Below are positions 1 to 5,696 of a stretch of 6,181 nt of DNA, piece after piece. The position numbers and the translations under genes were made by a program. The number at the start of each line of letters is the position of its first letter. The stretch's first letter is position 1. Origin of the DNA: Bacteroidota bacterium (GTDB lineage Bacteria > Bacteroidota > Bacteroidia > Chitinophagales > Chitinophagaceae); the NCBI GenBank assembly GCA_021780705.1, contig JAJXYG010000044.1, positions 1 to 6,181 on the forward strand, in the 5' to 3' direction. The notes beneath the pieces were generated by a model. That model did no database searches. It was not told the DNA's origin and saw only the letters and a list, made by a program, of their open reading frames with translations.

Positions 1-1489
1 TCTTGATATAGCGCATCATTTCCGTTTCGCTGCGATAGAGGTTGAAAACGTCGTGAGTCAGATAGGTTGTCGTGCGTTCCATACTTTCATCGTACGATTT
101 CAAATCGTCAAACTCTTCTTCGTCGGCATAAACAGCGGCATTTCCCACTGCAGCAGATAGAATCTCAATCAAGGTATTTACATCGTCAATATCCGTGGTT
201 TCATCGAAACTGATCCCAATTTCACCTGTTTCAAAGTAATGAAAATTCACGTCATATTCCAGAGCGATGGCTTTCAAATTGTCGATTGTAACTTCATCAG
301 GCAAACTTACTTTCAGAGTGTCGAAAAAGTTTTCATTTCTCTGGGTATATCCATAGACCGGAAGCACTTCGTTGATATAAGTAGCAATGGCGTGAATGCG
401 CTGAGCAATGGCTTTTATTCCTTCGGCACCATGGTAAACGGTATACATCCCTGCCATAGAGGCCAGTAATGCCTGGGCTGTACAAATATTGGAAGTAGCC
501 TTTTCCCTCCTGATATGCTGCTCCCTGGTTTGGAGTGCCATCCGCAGACAGCGGTTTCCCTTGGCATCAATACTTACCCCGATGATTCTGCCTGGAATAT
601 TTCTTTTAAACTCGTCCCTGGTGGCAAAAAAAGCGGCGTGTGGACCTCCAAATCCCAAGGGTACCCCCAATCGCTGGGAGGAACCTATAGCCACATCGGC
701 GCCTAGTTCCCCTGGCGGGGTGAGCAGGGTGAGCGCCAGTAAATCAGTAGCCATGACCACCAGGGCTCCCGCCTCATGTACCCGGTTAATAAATTCCCGG
801 TAGTCCCGGATCGTACCCCTCGCATCTGGATACTGGACAATGGCTCCAAAAAAGGTACCATCTATGGCAACCTCATCTAAATTTCCGGTAACCAGTTCGA
901 TCCCTATTGGAAGTGCCCGGGTTTGAAGTACCTCCCGGGTTTGGTTGAAGACCGCCGCATCCACAAAAAATTTGGGGGCACTGATATGGTCGTGATCTTT
1001 ATTTCGGTGGTTAAAAATCATCGTCATGGCTTCCGCGGCAGCCGTACCCTCATCCAACAGGCTTGCATTGGCAATAGGCAGGGCGGTAAGGTCACTTACC
1101 ATAGTCTGAAAATTGAGGAGACTTTCCAGCCTTCCCTGAGCAATTTCAGCCTGGTAAGGAGTATATTGGGTATACCATCCTGGATTTTCAAACAGACTCC
1201 TTTGAATGACAGTGGGGGTAATGGTATCATAATATCCCTGGCCAATGAAGGACCTGAAGACCTTGTTTTGGGCCGCAATTTTGCCCAGTTCCTCCAGGTA
1301 ACTGTGTTCATCCATAGGCTGAGCCATAGGCAGTTCTCCGGGAAGGCGGATCCCTTTTGGGATGGTACGGTCCATAAGCATTTCTAAAGAATCCGCCCCG
1401 ATTTCCTGAAGCATTTCACGGGTTTCCAATTCATTAGGGCCAATATGGCGTCCTTCAAATTCAACTGACAGCTTTTCAAAAAGATTCAT
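1..1489 (-). CDS. gcvP: Glycine dehydrogenase (decarboxylating), P-protein, N-terminal part (left edge partial)
   Basis: The P-protein is the PLP enzyme of the glycine cleavage system. It decarboxylates glycine and passes the aminomethyl group to the lipoyl arm of H-protein, in the cytoplasm. Reading the minus strand from the ATG at 1487-1489 gives 496 uninterrupted codons to the window edge. Family landmarks in order are RHIGP (14-18), IGQGYYDT (82-89), YTPYQAEIAQGR (109-120), NASLLDEGTAAAEAM (141-155), SSQRLGVPLGFGGPHA (270-285) and ALQTREQHIRREKATSNIC (318-336). The single-chain form is about 950-960 residues, so this is roughly the first half. The PLP-binding lysine sits in the unseen C-terminal half. 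The start is the first ATG, just before the conserved FEGRHIGP region, and has no Shine-Dalgarno. It is divergent from the next gene, with its own -7 box at 1542-1549. A split P1 subunit (about 440-450 residues) is unlikely, because the frame continues past that length. Confidence 0.97.
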   Translation of the reverse strand, partial: MNLFEKLSVEFEGRHIGPNELETREMLQEIGADSLEMLMDRTIPKGIRLPGELPMAQPMDEHSYLEELGKIAAQNKVFRSFIGQGYYDTITPTVIQRSLFENPGWYTQYTPYQAEIAQGRLESLLNFQTMVSDLTALPIANASLLDEGTAAAEAMTMIFNHRNKDHDHISAPKFFVDAAVFNQTREVLQTRALPIGIELVTGNLDEVAIDGTFFGAIVQYPDARGTIRDYREFINRVHEAGALVVMATDLLALTLLTPPGELGADVAIGSSQRLGVPLGFGGPHAAFFATRDEFKRNIPGRIIGVSIDAKGNRCLRMALQTREQHIRREKATSNICTAQALLASMAGMYTVYHGAEGIKAIAQRIHAIATYINEVLPVYGYTQRNENFFDTLKVSLPDEVTIDNLKAIALEYDVNFHYFETGEIGISFDETTDIDDVNTLIEILSAAVGNAAVYADEEEFDDLKSYDESMERTTTYLTHDVFNLYRSETEMMRYIK

Positions 1490-1541
1490 ACAATAGTTTT
1501 TCAACAGGGAAATACCCTCCCTTTCTGATTCAAAGAAGGCG

Positions 1542-1549
1542 CAAAGTTA
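1542..1549 (-). promoter_or_regulatory. Bacteroidota-type -7 box for gcvP
   Basis: On the minus strand the bases read TAACTTTG, a perfect match to the TAnnTTTG -7 element of the Bacteroidota primary sigma factor. A transcript would start near 1536-1538, giving a leader of about 47-49 nt before the gcvP ATG. No good TTG -33 element is seen at the expected distance; only AT-rich sequence is there. The leader is too short for a glycine riboswitch. It holds just a 4-bp AGGG/CCCT dyad at 1506-1518. Confidence 0.7.
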
Positions 1550-1601
1550 CGTTGCAAAAACCATTCGAATAATGCGGAAAAATAGTTGAAAAAAGGGTTT
1601 G

Positions 1602-1609
1602 TATCTTCG
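1602..1609 (+). promoter_or_regulatory. Weak -7 box abutting the start of the cysteine-cluster gene
   Basis: TATCTTCG matches the TAnnTTTG consensus at five of six fixed positions and ends only four bases before the ATG at 1614. A TTG at 1586-1588 lies upstream, but the 13-base gap is shorter than the usual 17-23. If the box is used, transcription would begin at or next to the start codon, giving a leaderless or nearly leaderless mRNA. Confidence 0.4.
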
Positions 1610-1613
1610 TAAA

Positions 1614-2087
1614 ATGAAAGAGGACCTTTTGAATAATTGGGAAAAGAAAGCGGCTCAAAATTTGAAAAATTACCAAAGTTTTCTCAAAAAGGCTGACAAA
1701 AATAAAATCCTGAAAAAACTCCCCGAATTACATGAAGAGGCCTTTGAAAAGGTCAACTGCCTGAACTGTGCCAATTGCTGTCGCCACTATTCACCGCGTT
1801 TCAAAACTCCGGATATCAAAAGGATATCCAAACATTTGAGAATTAAGGAGGGCGCATTCATTGAATCCTACCTTAGACTGGATGAGGATGGCGACTATGT
1901 GGTAAGGAGCACCCCCTGTCCCTTTCTTCAGCCCGATAATAAATGCAGTATTTATGAGCACCGGCCATCTGACTGCCAGCGTTTCCCTTATACCGATGAG
2001 GATGTCCTTTTCAAACGTCCTGCCATCACCTTAAAAAATGTGACTTTTTGCCCCATTGTGTTTTATGTCCTGGAGAAGCTGAAGTAA
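1614..2087 (+). CDS. YkgJ-family (UPF0153) cysteine-cluster protein, function unknown
   Basis: This 157-residue protein is probably soluble, with no signal peptide or membrane segment. The N-terminal 45 residues are lysine- and glutamate-rich and look helical. They are followed by the family signature C49-x2-C52-x2-C55-C56 (NCLNCANCC). Further cysteines are C102 (TPCPFL), C111 (KCSIYEHRP), C121 (DCQRFP) and C146 (FCPIV), eight in all. This matches the CxxCxxCC zinc- or iron-chelating domain annotated as YkgJ/UPF0153, whose biochemical role is not established. The metal bound cannot be told from sequence. The reading frame is open back to a TTG at 1599 (five extra residues), but that TTG overlaps the putative -7 box region, so I chose the ATG at 1614. 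There is no Shine-Dalgarno. It lies 91 bp upstream of pepT on the same strand; a functional link is not evident. Confidence 0.9.
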   Translation: MKEDLLNNWEKKAAQNLKNYQSFLKKADKNKILKKLPELHEEAFEKVNCLNCANCCRHYSPRFKTPDIKRISKHLRIKEGAFIESYLRLDEDGDYVVRSTPCPFLQPDNKCSIYEHRPSDCQRFPYTDEDVLFKRPAITLKNVTFCPIVFYVLEKLK

Positions 2088-2108
2088 GTCTCAATGCTAA
2101 AATCCCGG

Positions 2109-2140
2109 TTTGCGTATAATTCTGTTTATTTGTTCCTTTG
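2109..2140 (+). promoter_or_regulatory. Candidate Bacteroidota promoter for pepT
   Basis: TTTG at 2109-2112 and TTCCTTTG at 2133-2140 are separated by 20 bases, the spacing expected between the -33 (TTTG) and -7 (TAnnTTTG) elements. The -7 box has one mismatch, T for A at its second position. Transcription would start near 2144-2146, about 33-35 nt before the ATG at 2179. Readthrough from the upstream cysteine-cluster gene is also possible, since no terminator is visible in the 91-bp gap. Confidence 0.45.
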
Positions 2141-2178
2141 CCTATACTCTTTTTGTCAATTCATCAACTCAAATACCC

Positions 2179-3438
2179 ATGCAGGATATAGCCATAAACC
2201 ATTCTTCGATCGCCAAGCGATTTATGAAGTATGTAATAATTGATACCCAGAGCGATCCTAAAAGCCACACCCACCCTTCCACCGAAAAGCAAAAGAACCT
2301 GGGGCGGCTGCTGGTAGAAGAATTAAAGGGGATGGGCATTCCCAATGCTGAAATGGATTCATTCGGCTATGTGTATGCTACCATTCCAACCAATAGCGAA
2401 AAAAAGGAGGTACCCGTCATATGCTTCTGCAGTCATATGGATACCGCCCCCGACTGCAGCGGCACCCAGGTAAAGCCTATCCTTCATTCAAATTACGATG
2501 GCTCGGACCTGGTCCTCCCGGATGACCCGACCCAGATCCTGTCCCAGGTTACCCACCCCTATCTTAAAAACCATATCGGACATGACCTCATCACCGCCAG
2601 CGGCAAGACCCTGCTGGGAGCCGATGACAAAAGCGGGATTGCAGCCATTATGGAGGCAGTCGATTTTATTTTGAAACACCCGGCGGTTCCTCACGGCACT
2701 CTCAAAATTCTTTTCACCCCTGATGAGGAGATCGGAAAAGGTACCGTCAAGCTAGACATGAAGAAGCTGGGGGCTAATTATGGTTACACCCTGGACGGAG
2801 GGGAAGCCGGATACCTGGAGGAGGAAACTTTTAGCGCCGACGCGGTCACTCTTAAAGTCCATGGCGTCATTGCACACCCCGGATATGCCAAGAATAAACT
2901 GGTCAATGCCATCAAGGTAGCTTCAGAAATCATTCACGCCCTACCCACTAGCGAATGGGCACCGGAAGCTACAGAAAAAAGGGAAGGATTCGTTCATCCT
3001 GTATCCATAGAGGGAAATGCCGAGAATGCTACCCTGGAATTTATCATCCGGGATTTTGAAACGGCAAAGCTAGCGGAACACGAAGAAAGACTGCGCGAGA
3101 TTGCTGAGAAGGTACTAAACCATTATCACGGCACCTCCATGGAGTTTGAAGTCCATGAACAATACCGTAACATGAAGGAAATCCTGGACCAGCATCCCGA
3201 AGTAGTAGCCTTTGCTGCCCAGGCCATCAACCGGACAGGCCTTGATGTGACTACCGAGCCCATCCGCGGAGGCACCGATGGCAGTAAAATGAGCTTCATG
3301 GGACTACCAAGCCCCAATATCTTCACCGGAATGCAATGCATTCATTCCAAATTGGAATGGATTGGGGTCAGCGACATGGCCAAGGCAGCAGAAACCATCG
3401 TCCATCTTGCAATGATCTGGGAAGAGAGTGCCTCTTAA
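2179..3438 (+). CDS. pepT: Peptidase T (aminotripeptidase, M20B family)
   Basis: PepT removes the N-terminal residue from tripeptides in the cytoplasm, finishing peptide breakdown. The 419-residue product, close to the roughly 408 of the enterobacterial enzyme, aligns end to end with it by eye. Zinc ligands and catalytic residues are all present: H86 and D88 (SHMDTAPDCSG), bridging D149 (LLGADDKSGIA), E183-E184 (FTPDEEIGKG), D206 (YTLDGGEAG) and H389 (CIHSKLEW). The lid domain lies between about 215 and 325. IRDF (290-293) and PIRGGTDGSKMSFMG (361-375) are family motifs. The start at ATG 2179 places the conserved RFMKYVIIDTQSDP at 14-27, as in relatives. An in-frame TTG at 2110 would add 23 hydrophobic residues, but it falls in the likely -33 element. 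No Shine-Dalgarno is seen. The next gene, exbB, is 153 bp away and appears to have its own promoter. Confidence 0.96.
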   Translation: MQDIAINHSSIAKRFMKYVIIDTQSDPKSHTHPSTEKQKNLGRLLVEELKGMGIPNAEMDSFGYVYATIPTNSEKKEVPVICFCSHMDTAPDCSGTQVKPILHSNYDGSDLVLPDDPTQILSQVTHPYLKNHIGHDLITASGKTLLGADDKSGIAAIMEAVDFILKHPAVPHGTLKILFTPDEEIGKGTVKLDMKKLGANYGYTLDGGEAGYLEEETFSADAVTLKVHGVIAHPGYAKNKLVNAIKVASEIIHALPTSEWAPEATEKREGFVHPVSIEGNAENATLEFIIRDFETAKLAEHEERLREIAEKVLNHYHGTSMEFEVHEQYRNMKEILDQHPEVVAFAAQAINRTGLDVTTEPIRGGTDGSKMSFMGLPSPNIFTGMQCIHSKLEWIGVSDMAKAAETIVHLAMIWEESAS

Positions 3439-3455
3439 AATGGGAAAGTTTTCAG

Positions 3456-3495
3456 TTTAGGGTCGCGGGAAACCCCGCTCGGAAAAGCCCCTAAA
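3456..3495. repeat. Nested inverted repeat downstream of pepT
   Basis: An outer 7-bp arm pair, TTTAGGG (3456-3462) and CCCTAAA (3489-3495), encloses a perfect 5-bp GC stem, GCGGG (3465-3469) and CCCGC (3474-3478), with an AAAC loop. The internal loop between the stems is lopsided: 2 nt on one side and 10 on the other. It starts 17 bp after the pepT stop and could stabilise or end the pepT transcript. No U-run follows it, so a classical intrinsic terminator is not supported. Confidence 0.55.
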
Positions 3496-3501
3496 ATAAG
3501 G

Positions 3502-3520
3502 TAGTTAAGAATTTAGTTAA
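3502..3520. repeat. Short direct repeat TAGTTAA x2 upstream of exbB
   Basis: The heptamer TAGTTAA occurs at 3502-3508 and again at 3514-3520, 12 bp apart. It sits about 50-65 bp upstream of the exbB -7 box. Two near-identical 12-mers in tandem could be a regulator site, but in AT-rich intergenic DNA this may be chance. Confidence 0.3.
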
Positions 3521-3567
3521 AGTTTCCACATAGGTTTTAAGGATGGTGCATTTATGAAATTACTTTT

Positions 3568-3575
3568 TACATTTG
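3568..3575 (+). promoter_or_regulatory. Bacteroidota-type -7 box for exbB
   Basis: TACATTTG is a perfect TAnnTTTG match. It ends 16 bases before the exbB ATG, so the leader would be only about 11-13 nt. No TTG is found 17-23 bases upstream, so the -33 element is poor or absent. Confidence 0.6.
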
Positions 3576-3591
3576 CTCCAAAGCCAATTCA

Positions 3592-4272
3592 ATGAACCTA
3601 TTTCTCCTGCAAATTGATTCAAGCGCAATTGCGCAAACAGCCGCCCCCAAGACCCAGAACCTATGGGAAGTATTGGTAAGTGGAGGAGTGATCATGATTC
3701 CGCTCGGAATATTGTTTGTCGCTGCCTTGTACTTCTTTTTTGAAAGGCTTATCGCCATTAACCGCGCCAATAAGATTGACAACAATTTCATGCGCATTAT
3801 CCGCGACCACATCGTCAGTGGCAATATTGCGGCAGCCAGGAGTTTCTCCAAAAACAATGAAAATCCCGTAGCGCGCATTATCGACAAGGGAATCCAGCGA
3901 ATCGGCAAACCCATTGACGCTATTGAAAAAAGCATGAATAATGTCGGGGTTCTTGAATTGTACAAGTTGGAAAAAAACCTTTCCATCATATCTATTGTAG
4001 CCCGTATTGCTCCATTATTTGGGTTTTTGGGTACCATTATCGGGATGCTGGCCCTGTTCAAAGGAATTGCAGCCAGCACCAATTATACTGCCAACACCAT
4101 TGCCGATGGGATTTATATCAAAATGATTACCTCTGCCACAGGGCTGATCATTGGTATATTAGCGTTTATTGGTCATAGTTATCTTGCGGCACAGATCAAC
4201 CGAATTGAAAATAAGATGGAAATCGCCAGTGCAGAATTTGCGGATATTCTGCAGGAACCAACTAGCAGGTAG
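3592..4272 (+). CDS. exbB: ExbB/TolQ/MotA-family proton-channel subunit
   Basis: ExbB-type proteins form the inner-membrane pentamer that, with ExbD, couples proton flow to TonB or a TonB-like partner. The 226-residue protein has the expected plan. A short N-terminal region (1-28) is followed by TM1 (about 30-53), a cytoplasmic loop holding GNIAAARSF (77-85), NPVARIIDKGI (91-101) and an ...EKNLSIISIVARIAPLFG approach, TM2 (about 133-157) and TM3 (about 176-198), then a short cytoplasmic tail. The pore-lining signature is APLFGFLGTIIGML (140-153), with T148 in the position of the conserved threonine. TM3 carries MITSATGLIIGI (178-189), where T180-S181 occupy the usual threonine site. The protein is close to the 244 residues of E. 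coli ExbB. TolQ cannot be excluded from sequence alone. The ATG start follows a perfect -7 box and lacks a Shine-Dalgarno. exbD follows after a 108-bp structured spacer. Confidence 0.92.
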   Translation: MNLFLLQIDSSAIAQTAAPKTQNLWEVLVSGGVIMIPLGILFVAALYFFFERLIAINRANKIDNNFMRIIRDHIVSGNIAAARSFSKNNENPVARIIDKGIQRIGKPIDAIEKSMNNVGVLELYKLEKNLSIISIVARIAPLFGFLGTIIGMLALFKGIAASTNYTANTIADGIYIKMITSATGLIIGILAFIGHSYLAAQINRIENKMEIASAEFADILQEPTSR

Positions 4273-4282
4273 GCTTAATTGA

Positions 4283-4360
4283 CCGGATACTGCCCTCCAA
4301 CCGCTGTTATCGGGTCCTGGTGGAAATACACCCGAACACAGAAACCGGGAGGAAATCCGG
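4283..4360 (+). other. Potential long imperfect hairpin in the exbB-exbD spacer
   Basis: Four stacked complementary segments can be read by eye: CCGGAT 4283-4288 with ATCCGG 4355-4360; CCTCC 4294-4298 with GGAGG 4348-4352; CTGT 4304-4307 with ACAG 4338-4341; and TCGGGT 4310-4315 with ACCCGA 4330-4335. That is 21 pairs in 78 nt, interrupted by internal loops, with a 14-nt apical loop. It starts 10 bp after the exbB stop and ends 20 bp before the exbD ATG. It buries a GGGAGG purine run. No U-run follows, so it is unlikely to be a simple terminator. Confidence 0.5.
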
Positions 4361-4380
4361 AAAATAAATGCGCACAAATC

Positions 4381-4785
4381 ATGAGCATAAGAAGAAAATT
4401 CAAAAGTGACGATACGGAACTGGACACCGGTCCATTGAATGACATCCTGTTCATTCTGATGTTCTTCTTCCTGATCATCTCCACTATGGCCAACCCCAAT
4501 GTGATCAAGATGAATAACCCGAGGGCCACCAGCAACACCAAGGCCAAACAGAGCGTCATAGTCAGCATGGACAAAAACCGGGATCTTTATGTAGGCCGGA
4601 CCAAGATCATCTTTGACTCCCTTGAACCGGTGCTGAGAAGCAGGCTGCTTACCACTGACAGCCTGAAGCCTGCGGTGGTGATCAATGCAGATTCCCTGGT
4701 GACTTTTGGAGATATCGTAAAAATAATGGAAGTGGCTAAAAAGCTGGGAGCTACTACTTCAGTATCGGTAAACAAAATCAAATAA
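4381..4785 (+). CDS. exbD: ExbD/TolR-family biopolymer transport protein
   Basis: ExbD sits in the ExbB pore and carries the aspartate thought to be protonated during energy transduction. The 134-residue protein has a basic cytoplasmic start (SIRRKFK), one membrane helix at about 21-38 (DILFILMFFFLIISTM) and a periplasmic domain. D21 in GPLNDILFIL matches the essential intramembrane aspartate (D25 of E. coli ExbD). The C-terminal half, with VVINADSLVTFGDIVKIMEV (99-118), fits the ExbD periplasmic fold (compare a D-x-x-v-x-y/f-G-D-i/v pattern). Length is normal for the family. An in-frame TTG at 4279 would add 34 residues with no family resemblance, lying in the structured spacer, so I chose ATG 4381. 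There is no Shine-Dalgarno. It is presumably co-transcribed with exbB. The last 8 bp overlap the end of the opposing prmC. No tonB or second exbD follows, unlike many Bacteroidota clusters. Confidence 0.9.
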   Translation: MSIRRKFKSDDTELDTGPLNDILFILMFFFLIISTMANPNVIKMNNPRATSNTKAKQSVIVSMDKNRDLYVGRTKIIFDSLEPVLRSRLLTTDSLKPAVVINADSLVTFGDIVKIMEVAKKLGATTSVSVNKIK

Positions 4786-5647
4786 GCCGGGCACGTATCA
4801 TCCGGTCTTTGCCATACACATCTTTTTTCATGGTTACCTCATAATCCATTTCCCTAAAAATCCGGGACACAGTTTCGCCATAGTCTTCATGCATTTCTAC
4901 CAGTACCGAACCCCGGCCCCTTAGATGGGTTTTTCCAAAGCCGGCAATTTTTTCATAAAATATAAGCGGATTTTCATCCGGAACAAACAAGGCATTGCCT
5001 GGTTCAAAATCCACCACATGAGCCTCCATATCCTTACGCTGGGCCTGGGGTATATAGGGCGGATTACTTACAATATATTCAAAGGTCTCAAGGCGGCTCC
5101 AGGTAGATTCGTCCAAAAAATCCACTTTTCGTAACTCTATTTCTGCCCGGTGTTCCCGGGCATTTCTGACTGACACTTCCAGGGCACCCTGGCTCACATC
5201 CAGGGCCACTACCCGGGCCCGAGGGATTTCCAATTTCAGGGACACCGCAATGCAACCACTTCCGGTACCAATGTCTAAAATGGCGCCAGGTGCCTCTTCC
5301 CCCTGGCCGGATTCCTTTCCTGCCAGGGTAATCACCCATTCCACGAGTTCCTCGGTTTCCGGTCTCGGGATCAGAACCTGTTCGTTGACATACCATTTTC
5401 TCTTGAAAAACCAGGCCTCCCCAAGCACGTATTGCACCGGCCGGTGTGCAGCCAGTTGAGTCGCATATTGGCTCAATAACTCCAACTGTCCGTGGCTGAG
5501 CACTTCCTGCCTTCTCTCCCTCCTCTCCCAGCCTTTCCAGCCGGTTACCTTTTCAAATATCCAGTCTGTAATCGTTTCGGATTCACCTTCTCCATAGAAC
5601 TTGAGAAGCCCCTCTTTGAATTCATAATAGGATTGTGACATGGTCAT
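4778..5647 (-). CDS. prmC: Release-factor glutamine N5-methyltransferase PrmC (HemK)
   Basis: PrmC methylates the glutamine of the GGQ motif in release factors RF1 and RF2, using S-adenosylmethionine, in the cytoplasm. From the ATG at 5645-5647 the product is 289 residues, normal for the family. The helical N-terminal substrate-binding domain ends in HRPVQYVLGEAWF (68-80). It is followed by VLIPRPETEELVEW (91-104), the SAM-binding loop ILDIGTGSGCIAVSL (123-137), acidic ALD (148-150) at the second strand, and the catalytic NPPYIP (195-200) that contacts the glutamine amide. The frame is open to a TTG at 5695. That extension (FAHKIIKFVL) overlaps the promoter and is unlikely. ATG 5641 (287 residues) is an equally good start. 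The gene is divergent from ribD and converges on exbD with an 8-bp tail overlap, so any terminator must lie within exbD. Confidence 0.95.
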   Translation of the reverse strand: MTMSQSYYEFKEGLLKFYGEGESETITDWIFEKVTGWKGWERRERRQEVLSHGQLELLSQYATQLAAHRPVQYVLGEAWFFKRKWYVNEQVLIPRPETEELVEWVITLAGKESGQGEEAPGAILDIGTGSGCIAVSLKLEIPRARVVALDVSQGALEVSVRNAREHRAEIELRKVDFLDESTWSRLETFEYIVSNPPYIPQAQRKDMEAHVVDFEPGNALFVPDENPLIFYEKIAGFGKTHLRGRGSVLVEMHEDYGETVSRIFREMDYEVTMKKDVYGKDRMIRARLI

Positions 5648-5652
5648 TAGCA

Positions 5653-5660
5653 CAAACTTA
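5653..5660 (-). promoter_or_regulatory. Bacteroidota-type -7 box for prmC
   Basis: The minus strand reads TAAGTTTG, a perfect TAnnTTTG. It ends five bases before the ATG at 5647, so transcription should begin within about two bases of that ATG. The mRNA would be leaderless if 5647 is used, or have a leader of about 6-8 nt if the ATG at 5641 is used. No clear TTG -33 element is visible. Confidence 0.6.
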
Positions 5661-5661
5661 A

Positions 5662-5669
5662 TTATTTTG
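5662..5669 (+). promoter_or_regulatory. Weak -7 box for ribD
   Basis: TTATTTTG has one mismatch to TAnnTTTG and lies directly beside the prmC -7 box on the opposite strand. It would give a leader of about 22-24 nt to the TTG at 5697. The two divergent promoters therefore share under 20 bp of core sequence. There is no convincing -33 element. Confidence 0.35.
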
Positions 5670-5696
5670 TGAGCGAAACATTTGGATTTACTCAAA

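Noticed and set aside
923..1387. 154-codon plus-strand open frame, and other plus-strand frames at 239-803
   Set aside because: They lie antisense to the continuous gcvP frame, which carries clear family motifs throughout. The antisense translations show no recognisable domain.
1506..1518. AGGG/CCCT dyad in the gcvP leader as a riboswitch or attenuator
   Set aside because: Only four base pairs with a 5-nt loop. The leader is under 50 nt, far too short for a glycine riboswitch.
2094..2243. Possible 49-residue peptide from the ATG at 2094, before pepT
   Set aside because: It overlaps the pepT promoter and 5' coding region out of frame, and has no conserved feature or start signal.
3567..4082. 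171-codon minus-strand open frame opposite exbB
   Set aside because: It is the complement of a well-supported ExbB gene. Its methionine- and serine-rich hydrophobic product reflects the reverse of membrane-helix codons.
4279..4380. 34-residue N-terminal extension of ExbD from TTG 4279
   Set aside because: The added sequence (cysteine, tryptophan and proline containing) has no ExbD resemblance and coincides with the putative RNA hairpin. The ATG at 4381 gives the normal short basic N-terminus before the helix.
4275..4574. 99-codon minus-strand frame that looks like a small membrane protein
   Set aside because: The hydrophobic stretch is antisense to the ExbD membrane helix and its flank. There is no promoter box or family match, and the sense-strand gene is convincing.
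4786..4815. CCGG...CCGG pair after the exbD stop as a terminator
   Set aside because: Only four self-complementary bases with a long loop and no U-run.
5088..5396. 102-codon minus-strand glycine/proline-rich frame, plus plus-strand frames at 4925-5134 and 5250-5459
   Set aside because: All fall within prmC in other frames. The composition is a by-product of its GC-rich codons.
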